This document shows positions 1 to 4,319 of a stretch of DNA of 6,699 nt, piece after piece. Location: NCBI GenBank assembly GCA_016217775.1, contig JACRGG010000021.1, positions 1-6,699 on the forward strand, given 5' to 3'. This DNA comes from Microcaldota archaeon. Lineage in GTDB: Archaea; Micrarchaeota; Micrarchaeia; Norongarragalinales; UBA97. The translations under genes and the position numbers were made by a program. The notes beneath the pieces are model-generated. The model saw only the letters and a program-made list of their open reading frames with translations. It was not told the DNA's origin and did no database searches. Position 1 is the first letter of the stretch; each line of letters starts with the position of its first letter.

Positions 1-1
1 G

Positions 2-271
2 CTCTCCGCGGGAGTAAAAGACCACGAGTTTGAAAAAAACATTTTCTACTCGACGAAAAACGGCTGCAGCGGAATGTTCGGCGGACGCGCAATATTCCAA
101 GAATCAATCCCCATCGCGGCCCGATACGGCGGGGGGAGCGCCCAAGTGACGCAGTTTCTGGAGCAAACCGCGGTTGGGAGAATTAACCGCTACAAGAAAA
201 TAATCGCCGAAAACTCGAAGCCGTTTTGGGAGCGCTACGGATTGGCAAAACAAGAGTTCGACTCGCTGTAA
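2..271 (+). CDS. LacD/DeoC-type class I aldolase, C-terminal fragment (5' end outside window)
   Basis: The frame is open from the left edge and ends in TAA at 269-271, giving the last 89 residues of a longer protein. It begins with LSAGVKDHEF, followed by an NGCSGMFGGRAIFQE segment about 24 residues in. This matches the C-terminal pattern of the tagatose-1,6-bisphosphate / sulfofructose-phosphate aldolase family (typically LSAGVD...F, then GASGFLAGRAIW), where the SG..GRA loop of the TIM barrel helps bind substrate phosphate. The tail (IAENSKPFWERYG) also resembles that family's last helix. Family members are cytosolic class I aldolases cleaving a ketose phosphate through a lysine Schiff base; the lysine lies outside the window, so substrate and activity cannot be judged. 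An ATG at 74 is internal, not the start. The gene converges on the minus-strand gene ending at 320, with 48 bp between the stops and no clear terminator in the gap. Confidence 0.75.
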   Translation, partial: LSAGVKDHEFEKNIFYSTKNGCSGMFGGRAIFQESIPIAARYGGGSAQVTQFLEQTAVGRINRYKKIIAENSKPFWERYGLAKQEFDSL

Positions 272-319
272 CTGCCTTAAAGAAAGCGCCAAACAAGCGG
301 ACTAAACCAAGCGGGCGAA

Positions 320-799
320 CTAAATTAAGCCCGCCTGCGAAACGTCGAAAAACCGCGCTTTGGCGCGAGTAATCGCGGAGAGGGCTATGGTCTGCTCGTC
401 TTGCCTTGCGAAACTAAATTTTCGCGCCCACGCGCCAACCAAATCAAGCGAGTTAAGAAAAGTCAGCTTGTTTAGCGGCGCGGCAAACGAGTTTTCGGAA
501 ACGCTCGCTTTTTGCCTCTCCCCCAAAACGGCGAGCAAGCCTTTTTCTTCCAGCAGGTTCTTTGAGGAAAAAAATTCCTTGAACAAGTAATCCGCCGCGG
601 ACGGGCCGTAAACCGCCGGCAAAACCGCGAGCGCCCACTCTGTTGGGGAAAAACTTTCTTTAGCCGCCAAAAGCCGCTGCTCAAACGCTACGAAAAGAGC
701 ATTGTTGAACGCGGAAGCCGGCTTTTGAGAAAAAATCGTTTTCATAAGCAAATAGGGAAAAAAAGAGTTTAAGAAGCGTTCGGTTTCAAACGGCGCCAA
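320..799 (-). CDS. Unrecognised 159-residue helical protein, downstream of the PRC-barrel gene
   Basis: I do not recognise the family. From a TTG at 797-799 the product is 159 residues. It is rich in Ala, Phe, Leu and Lys with amphipathic helical spacing, has no convincing transmembrane segment or signal peptide, and no metal or catalytic motif. Notable segments are FEQRLLAAKESFSPTEWALAV (residues 39-59, cited only as a hydrophobic-rich helix pair) and a basic helix ARKFSFARQDEQ near residue 125. The frame follows directly, 6 nt after and in phase with, the TAA of the PRC-barrel gene (806-808), so the two are probably cotranscribed. Neither the TTG nor the internal ATG at 743-745 (residue 19) has a good Shine-Dalgarno, so the start is uncertain; the ATG version would be 141 residues. 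The stop is TAG at 320-322. Composition supports a real gene, but function is unknown. Confidence 0.62.
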   Translation of the reverse strand: MAPFETERFLNSFFPYLLMKTIFSQKPASAFNNALFVAFEQRLLAAKESFSPTEWALAVLPAVYGPSAADYLFKEFFSSKNLLEEKGLLAVLGERQKASVSENSFAAPLNKLTFLNSLDLVGAWARKFSFARQDEQTIALSAITRAKARFFDVSQAGLI

Positions 800-805
800 G
801 CCAAA

Positions 806-1132
806 TTACTTTTTGTACCGGTAGGAAAACACCGGCGGCCTTGCCTTGGCGGCGGCTTCCTTTGAAGGCTCTTCCTCGTAAAAATCGCTTGTCTTCGCGC
901 CGATTGAGGAGACGATGATGATTTTCTCAACCGCCTTGACCGAGCGGTACATCACGGTCTTGTCCTTGAAAATGCGCTTTGCCTCGTCCTTGCTCAACGG
1001 ATTTAGCGGCTCGAGGGTAAGGCGCACCACCTCCCCCTTTTGCATATCCAAAATAACGTCGTACACTTTCCCCACCAGCTGCGCGGTGTCGGTGTATACT
1101 TCCATTCCAACCAAGTTAGACAATTTAATCAT
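806..1132 (-). CDS. PRC-barrel domain protein
   Basis: The product is 108 residues. Residues 1-76 form a PRC-barrel, a small beta-barrel named after the photosynthetic reaction centre H subunit. The opening MIKLSNLVGMEVYTDTAQLV is the usual first strand pair, followed by GKVYDVILDMQKGEVVRLTL and a last strand EKIIIVSS. A short acidic patch (YEEEPS) and a basic Pro-containing tail (ARPPVFSYRYKK) follow. Stand-alone PRC-barrel proteins of this size are widespread in archaea, and some (the CdpB group) take part in FtsZ-based cell division; that role here is only a possibility. The ATG at 1130-1132 is chosen because the barrel starts exactly there and GGAGAGA lies upstream at 1141-1147, though the 11-nt spacing is long. 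A longer in-frame version from a TTG at 1204 would translate the leader hairpin and is unlikely. The stop TAA is in phase with the next gene, 6 nt away. Confidence 0.9.
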   Translation of the reverse strand: MIKLSNLVGMEVYTDTAQLVGKVYDVILDMQKGEVVRLTLEPLNPLSKDEAKRIFKDKTVMYRSVKAVEKIIIVSSIGAKTSDFYEEEPSKEAAAKARPPVFSYRYKK

Positions 1133-1161
1133 AGCTAAAATCTCTCCAAAAAGCGACCAAA

Positions 1162-1186
1162 GAAGGCAAGCAAACCCTTTGCCTTC
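1162..1186 (-). promoter_or_regulatory. Perfect 8-bp inverted repeat (hairpin) in the leader of the PRC-barrel gene
   Basis: The arms GAAGGCAA (1162-1169) and TTGCCTTC (1179-1186) are exact reverse complements around a 9-nt loop. The hairpin sits between the candidate TATA box near 1225 and the ATG at 1132, about 30 nt before the start codon. On the minus strand it is followed by TTTGG and, after a few bases, a TTTTT run. It could be a leader attenuator, a protein-binding RNA stem, or the end of the upstream macro-domain transcript. I cannot decide between these by eye. Confidence 0.42.
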
Positions 1187-1218
1187 CCCGCGCAATAAAT
1201 ACAATTAAGCGCTTTGGT

Positions 1219-1231
1219 TATTTTTAAATCC
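1219..1231 (-). promoter_or_regulatory. Candidate TATA box of the PRC-barrel gene
   Basis: On the minus strand the sequence reads GGATTTAAAAATAACC, an A/T-rich box preceded by a purine-containing BRE-like stretch. Transcription starting about 25 nt downstream (near 1199) would give a leader of roughly 65 nt that contains the inverted repeat at 1162-1186. The four-copy repeat array at 1240-1307 lies immediately upstream of this box. The call rests on consensus and position only. Confidence 0.4.
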
Positions 1232-1239
1232 TTTGCTAG

Positions 1240-1307
1240 GTTTCCAAAATCCGCGCTGTTTCAAAACCATTTGCGTTGTTTCAAAACCCTTGCCCAGTTT
1301 CAAAGCC
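1240..1307. repeat. Four short direct repeats, consensus GTTTCAAAACC, about 19 bp apart
   Basis: Plus-strand copies are GTTTCCAAAAT at 1240, GTTTCAAAACC at 1258, GTTTCAAAACC at 1278 and GTTTCAAAGCC at 1297. The two central copies are identical and the outer ones differ by one or a few bases. Start-to-start distances are 18, 20 and 19 bp. The core is a partial dyad, GTTT-CA-AAAC. The array lies between the stop of the macro-domain gene (1315) and the TATA-like box of the PRC-barrel gene, where an activator or repressor array would be expected. It is too short and too closely spaced for CRISPR. Confidence 0.55.
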
Positions 1308-1314
1308 GGTTTGT

Positions 1315-1848
1315 TTAGATTTGGCCAATCGCGTGGTCAAAGTGCTTTAGCGCCTCGGAGTCGAACGCGACGAAAACGATTTTTTTCAGGCTGGTCTTGT
1401 GCTTGGACAAGTAGTATTTTACTCCAAACACTATTGTCCGCGTCGCCTCGCTCAATTCAAGCCTCCCCTCCCCTGCGCCCATTGCGGGAAAAGCTATGGA
1501 AGAAAGATTTAACGCGGTTGCCTCAATCAGCGTCGAGCGGACGGACAAGTCCACTATTTTAGGCGTAGTGCGCTGGCCGGGCTGCTCCATAACACTAGCG
1601 TGCAGCACTAAACGCGCTGGGATTTTTGAGCGAGTTGAAGTCGGCACGACTCCCGAGCCGACTTGGATTGGCGCGCACTTTACCGCGTCCTCCTCGATTT
1701 GGGGTCCGACCGCGTTTTTAATCGCAAGCGCGACTCCCCCATTCATTAAGCCAAGCGAGTTGGCGGGGTTGACTATAGCGTCGGCTTTCTGCCCCACCAA
1801 GTCCCCTTGAACGCTTGAGAGCGATACTCCCTTGAAAAATTTTTCCAT
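1315..1848 (-). CDS. Macro-domain protein (predicted ADP-ribose binding)
   Basis: The 177-residue product is a complete single macro domain. It shows the expected order of motifs: VQGDLVGQKADAIVNPANS (residues 13-31), where Asp16 corresponds to the adenine-binding Asp and the NPAN segment approaches the distal ribose; a Gly-rich loop NGGVALAIKNAVG (36-48); and the second phosphate loop SIAFPAMGAGEGRLELSEA (117-135). Macro domains bind ADP-ribose or related nucleotides, and some remove ADP-ribose from proteins, nucleic acids or O-acetyl-ADP-ribose. The first loop resembles the archaeal Af1521 style (GGGVAYAI) more than the MacroD style (GGGGVDGAI), so hydrolase activity is uncertain. There is no membrane segment, so it should be cytosolic. 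The ATG at 1846-1848 has no Shine-Dalgarno but a TATA-like stretch about 26 nt upstream, suggesting a leaderless transcript. The preceding gene ends in a poly-T tract, so this is probably its own transcription unit. Confidence 0.93.
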   Translation of the reverse strand: MEKFFKGVSLSSVQGDLVGQKADAIVNPANSLGLMNGGVALAIKNAVGPQIEEDAVKCAPIQVGSGVVPTSTRSKIPARLVLHASVMEQPGQRTTPKIVDLSVRSTLIEATALNLSSIAFPAMGAGEGRLELSEATRTIVFGVKYYLSKHKTSLKKIVFVAFDSEALKHFDHAIGQI

Positions 1849-1866
1849 AAATAACGCCAGTTTGGG

Positions 1867-1879
1867 AAAAATAAATAAC
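1867..1879 (-). promoter_or_regulatory. Candidate TATA-like element of the macro-domain gene
   Basis: The minus strand reads GTTATTTATTTTT, centred about 26 nt before the ATG at 1848. That spacing would put the transcription start at or next to the start codon, in keeping with the missing Shine-Dalgarno. The match to the archaeal TATA consensus is only fair. Confidence 0.27.
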
Positions 1880-1898
1880 TAAAAAACTAAGCCACTTG

Positions 1899-1918
1899 AA
1901 AAAAGAATTGAAAAAAAA
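1899..1918 (-). terminator. Poly-T terminator after the beta-sandwich gene
   Basis: On the minus strand, a T8 run (1918-1911) begins 3 nt after the stop codon at 1922-1924 and a T6 run (1904-1899) follows. Archaeal RNA polymerase terminates at such T-tracts without needing a hairpin. The position at the end of the regulator/helical/beta-sandwich operon and before the macro-domain gene supports the call. Confidence 0.5.
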
Positions 1919-1921
1919 GCT

Positions 1922-2320
1922 TTAGCCGACGCGCAGCGTCATCGTCTTTCTCGCCTCGTTGAGAACGTGCGCGTAGTCGTTAAAGTGCGCTATTGCAGTG
2001 ATTTTAACACCGTAATTGCCCGACGGCGTCCTTGCAGTGTTCCAAACTTGGGCTTTCACGAACTTTTTTTCAAAAGCCGCGAGCGTGCCCAAGCGGATTT
2101 CGCGCTGGCATTGGATGGCAGAGCGCTCAAAGCCGAGCCCCTTAGGCACTTCGACCACGATTGAGGTTAGAACCGGCTTGTCGAAGTTGTTGGTTAGTGA
2201 AATCTCCAAGTCCACGAAATCGTTTGAACCGGACGGCAGGCGGTACGGGTGGAATTCGCACGAGAGGGCGAAAAACGTTTTAGGCACTTCCTTCTTCCCG
2301 AATAAGTCAAACAAACCCAA
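1922..2320 (-). CDS. Small all-beta (Ig/NEW3-like) protein, unknown function
   Basis: The product is 132 residues from a TTG at 2318-2320. This start gives the very common archaeal N-terminus MGLFDLFGKK and has a GGTG Shine-Dalgarno at 2327-2330, 6 nt upstream. An ATG at 2369-2371 would add 17 residues but has no ribosome binding site. Residues 15-132 alternate in beta fashion: FALSCEFHPYRLPSGSNDF, then VDLEISLTNNFDKPVLTSIV, a VEVPKGLGF turn, LGTLAAFEKKFVKAQVW, and a C-terminal SGNYGVKITAIAHFNDYAHV strand pair. The pattern of aligned Asn-rich turn, 'P.G.NY.V.I.A' and terminal strand is that of NEW3/CARDB-like Ig-fold domains, which usually mediate protein-protein or surface contacts. No signal peptide is seen, so it is probably cytosolic. 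It is the last gene of an operon led by a winged-helix protein. The specific family was not recognised. Confidence 0.8.
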   Translation of the reverse strand: MGLFDLFGKKEVPKTFFALSCEFHPYRLPSGSNDFVDLEISLTNNFDKPVLTSIVVEVPKGLGFERSAIQCQREIRLGTLAAFEKKFVKAQVWNTARTPSGNYGVKITAIAHFNDYAHVLNEARKTMTLRVG

Positions 2321-2326
2321 TTCAAA

Positions 2327-2330
2327 CACC
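2327..2330 (-). promoter_or_regulatory. GGTG ribosome binding site that selects the TTG start at 2320
   Basis: GGTG on the minus strand, 6 nt before TTG, matches the archaeal anti-Shine-Dalgarno. It favours the MGLFDLFGKK start over the ATG at 2371, which lacks such a site. Confidence 0.55.
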
Positions 2331-2375
2331 TTCTTTCCAACAAAGATATGAAGGCGAAAACAGAAAAACATATGC

Positions 2376-2918
2376 TCAAGGCTTTTTTGGCGCTTGAACG
2401 GCGGCAGAGCGTAGTGCCGCGAGCTTCTTCCAAAAAAACCGCGCCGCCTCTTGACTCCCAACGTGTTTTTCAATAGAATCGGGATGATTGAGAAACACCC
2501 TAAAACGAGTTGTCGCCTCGGCGCGCAATGAAAGCAAATTCTCGCGCTGTTTGGCCGGGTAGGTTGAATTCCTTGTTTTTGAGCGCCTTGTGGCTTTCGC
2601 CGCGGCGGCGGGTAAAACTTCTTCGGGTTTTTTCGCGTCCTCCAGCGAATCAATCTGCGCCTCTATTTCAGCCAAATTATCGCGGGCGGCCAAAAGCGAC
2701 GCGAAGTGCTTGAAGCAAGCCGTACGGACAACCCGCCGCTTGCTTTCATCCAAGCCGCCCAAACCGGATTGCTTGAATGCCTCTTCAAAATGCGGGCGAA
2801 GCTGTGTTTGCGCAAGTGCATTGTACTCGCCGTGTTTTTTCCAAGAAGAACGAAATACCCGCCATTTGATAACGCACCCACCATATTTTTGCCCAAAGCA
2901 CCCGGCTTGACTCCACAA
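2376..2918 (-). CDS. Unrecognised 180-residue charged helical protein; N-terminus uncertain
   Basis: From about residue 28 onward the protein is clearly coding in style: long charged helices such as NALAQTQLRPHFEEAFKQSG (33-52) and an FASLLAARDNLAEIEAQIDS coiled-coil-like stretch (72-91), then an Ala/Pro/Lys linker (95-122), then QRENLLSLRAEATTRFRVFL and an ARFFWKKLAALRSAAV tail. No enzyme motif, membrane segment or DNA-binding motif is recognised. The only start in this frame is TTG at 2916-2918, one base after the TGA of the regulator gene. However, the first 26 residues (rich in Trp, Cys and Gly) look unlike the rest. An ATG at 2921-2923 overlaps that TGA as ATGA and opens a different frame, which meets a correctly phased A_AAA_AAC heptamer at 2834-2840; a -1 slip there enters this gene. 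The start is therefore TTG, a frameshift product, or the result of a 1-nt assembly error. Stop TGA lies at 2376-2378. Confidence 0.7.
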   Translation of the reverse strand: MWSQAGCFGQKYGGCVIKWRVFRSSWKKHGEYNALAQTQLRPHFEEAFKQSGLGGLDESKRRVVRTACFKHFASLLAARDNLAEIEAQIDSLEDAKKPEEVLPAAAAKATRRSKTRNSTYPAKQRENLLSLRAEATTRFRVFLNHPDSIEKHVGSQEAARFFWKKLAALRSAAVQAPKKP

Positions 2919-2919
2919 C

Positions 2920-3426
2920 TCATTCGCTTGCGGTCGAGATTCGCACCCAGTTCTCCCACCAGTACGAGTACTCGCGCAGGACGGTTGAAAAACTCGTGCT
3001 TAAGTGAAAGGGCTTGCGCTTGTTCTCGCGGTCAATCAAGCCGCTGCGGGCCAAGGCGAGGCAAAGAAGGTAGAGCGTGCTTTTTTTCGCCTGCAGGAAG
3101 TCGCACAACTCGAGGAAAGTCATTGGCTTTTTCTTAAGCGCCTCCAGCACCTTGATTGTAAGCTCTTTTTTCGTGGAGGAAAAGCTGAATGAGTTGCTGA
3201 TGAAATCGTAGATGGTGAATTGGCTGGTTTTAATCTTGCCCAACTCGTCTTGCTTTACGCGAAAGTACGCGTAACTCATTGACTTTTGGCGCTTGTAGTG
3301 CTCGGCCGTCTTGCCCGTGCGTTTTGATTGTTTTTTTGCCGAAGAAACACCGTTTCCGCCCGCATCCTTCTCGCCGCTCAACCGTGCTTCCCGCTCGAGT
3401 TCGCTAACAACATTGTTTTCAGTCAT
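2920..3426 (-). CDS. Winged helix-turn-helix transcriptional regulator-like protein
   Basis: The product is 168 residues. Residues 1-50 are polar and Lys-rich, probably disordered. A middle segment (51-84, YFRVKQDELGKIKTSQFTIYD) leads into a winged helix at about 86-145: KKELTIKVLEALKKKPMTFL is helix 1 and the turn, ELCDFLQAKKSTLYLLCLAL carries helix 2 and the recognition helix, and SGLIDRENKRKPFHLS is the wing, as in ArsR/MarR-like folds. The tail FSTVLREYSYWWENWV is aromatic and may dimerise. No metal or ligand site is evident, so effector and targets are unknown; autoregulation from the divergent region upstream is a reasonable inference. The ATG at 3424-3426 has no Shine-Dalgarno but a TATA-like box about 27 nt upstream, suggesting a leaderless message. 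The TGA at 2920-2922 overlaps an ATG and precedes the next gene's TTG by one base, so translational coupling is likely. Confidence 0.85.
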   Translation of the reverse strand: MTENNVVSELEREARLSGEKDAGGNGVSSAKKQSKRTGKTAEHYKRQKSMSYAYFRVKQDELGKIKTSQFTIYDFISNSFSFSSTKKELTIKVLEALKKKPMTFLELCDFLQAKKSTLYLLCLALARSGLIDRENKRKPFHLSTSFSTVLREYSYWWENWVRISTASE

Positions 3427-3614
3427 AAAATTAAGAACTCAAAACTTGGTTTTAAGCCTTGCTACCAAAACAAAACCCCCGAACCGCCCCAAGACAAACA
3501 ACACTAAACCCTACTTCCCCACTAGACAACTCCGACCCCCCTCACTTCCATTAATAAGGGAAAGGGGGAAAGAAAAAGGTAGAAAAAAAGCGGAATACAA
3601 AAGAAAATATTGAA
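3427..3614. other. Divergent intergenic region with strong strand bias
   Basis: This 188-bp gap separates the minus-strand regulator from the plus-strand hydrolase gene and should hold both promoters. Its left two thirds (about 3466-3548) carry almost no G on the plus strand, with C-runs at 3476-3480, 3486-3489, 3510-3512, 3517-3520 and 3535-3540; the right part (about 3557-3601) is almost purely purine. On the minus strand the C-runs become G-runs, with loops rather long for a classical quadruplex. A TTAATAA at 3550-3556 is a weak TATA candidate for the hydrolase. No convincing small gene or RNA is seen. Confidence 0.5.
3449..3458 (-). promoter_or_regulatory. Candidate TATA box of the winged-helix gene
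   Basis: The minus strand reads GGCTTAAAAC, centred about 27 nt before the ATG at 3426. That is the usual TATA-to-start-site distance in archaea, which would make the message leaderless and explains the absence of a Shine-Dalgarno. Confidence 0.37.
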
Positions 3615-4319
3615 ATGATAATCAAGGAAAAAACCATTGCGCAAGCAATTGCGCGGCTGCACGGCGTGCCAAGCGAGAAGCGCAGGGTAATAATTCTGGC
3701 TGGAAGACACCCTAACGAAGGTTCGCTCAATATTGCCAACCGACACCACGAGGAATGGGAGCAAAAAGGCGCGGTAGTCCTTGCAATACCCGGCGCCTTG
3801 ACTCCGCAGGGTTTCTTCAAGAAAATGCCAGGAATGAAAGCGGGAAGAATCAAACAAACAATTCCACACCTCGGGGACGACCCTATATTGAAAAAAATAA
3901 GGAAAGCCGGGTTTGAAGTTCCGATAGTGAATTTTCACGGAACGCCACTGGAAGAAAACGCTACTGGAATCGATTACGAAACCGCATCCGATACGAGGAA
4001 CCCCCGCCATCCGCGAATAGCCGAAACAACCCGTTTTACATTGCAGCCAAACGAACTGTTGGTAGAGTATTATTGCAGGGGAAACCCTGGCGCCCGACGG
4101 ACTGAAGAACAAACAATTGGCGCGTCACTGCGCACAGACGCCGCAACTCGGCTAGATGAGTTAAGAAAGTACTTGAACCACCCGAAGATAACAAAAGAGG
4201 GAATAGCCCGCTTTTCCAGAGAATACTCCGAGGAGTTTGCGAAAATAATTGGGTTTTTGGCAGAAAAAGGCTTGAAAAAAATTAGTCCCCGTAAAGCGGC
4301 GCGCGCCCCAGGACGTTAA
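3615..4319 (+). CDS. Putative zinc-dependent hydrolase, M14 / AspA-AstE-like
   Basis: The product is 234 residues. VIILAGRHPNEGS (residues 25-37) places an HxxE motif (His32, Glu35) after a hydrophobic strand, as in the zinc site of M14 carboxypeptidases and the aspartoacylase/succinylglutamate desuccinylase group (compare GxHGNE and RxHPGE). VPIVNFHGTP (102-111) supplies a plausible third ligand, His108, and NELLVEYYCRG (146-156) a Glu151 in the place of the family's catalytic Glu. The order and spacing (32, 35, 108, 151) fit a compact member. If right, it would cleave an amide bond of a small amino-acid-like or peptide substrate in the cytosol; the substrate cannot be inferred. The last 45 residues form a charged helical tail. 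The ATG at 3615 has no clear Shine-Dalgarno. It is the only complete plus-strand gene, and its last 38 bp overlap the 3' end of the ApgM gene tail to tail. Fold assignment is by motif only. Confidence 0.8.
   Translation: MIIKEKTIAQAIARLHGVPSEKRRVIILAGRHPNEGSLNIANRHHEEWEQKGAVVLAIPGALTPQGFFKKMPGMKAGRIKQTIPHLGDDPILKKIRKAGFEVPIVNFHGTPLEENATGIDYETASDTRNPRHPRIAETTRFTLQPNELLVEYYCRGNPGARRTEEQTIGASLRTDAATRLDELRKYLNHPKITKEGIARFSREYSEEFAKIIGFLAEKGLKKISPRKAARAPGR
4264..4281 (-). terminator. Poly-T terminator of the enolase-ApgM operon, inside the convergent gene
   Basis: On the minus strand a T7 run (4281-4275) begins directly after the ApgM TAA (4282-4284), and a T5 run (4268-4264) follows. This fits archaeal T-tract termination. 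The same bases encode Lys and neighbouring residues near the end of the plus-strand hydrolase. Confidence 0.5.

Noticed and set aside
274..327. Imperfect direct repeat (CAAGCGG..CTAAA) between the convergent genes
   Set aside because: Too short and degenerate to separate from chance; similar CAAGCG strings are common in this window.
1133..1204. N-terminal extension of the PRC-barrel protein from a TTG at 1204
   Set aside because: The PRC fold starts at the ATG at 1132, which has a GGAGAGA upstream; the extension would translate the leader hairpin.
1240..1307. CRISPR array
   Set aside because: Repeat units are only 11 bp and spacers about 8 bp, with no cas genes nearby.
1496..1810. Plus-strand open frame opposite the macro-domain gene
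   Set aside because: The minus strand encodes a full macro domain with all expected motifs.
2321..2653. N-terminal extension of the beta-sandwich protein into the helical gene
   Set aside because: The extension overlaps the helical gene in another frame and is Arg/Pro/Lys-rich; the TTG at 2320 has a GGTG site and gives a typical MGLFDLFGKK start.
2706..3137. Plus-strand open frame (143 codons) opposite the helical and regulator genes
   Set aside because: It crosses the junction of two minus-strand genes and looks like an antisense shadow, with no domain pattern.
3522..4112. Minus-strand open frame (196 codons) opposite the hydrolase gene
   Set aside because: The translation is Phe/Cys/Ser-rich and runs through the low-complexity intergenic tract; the plus strand carries the ordered HxxE...H...E motifs.
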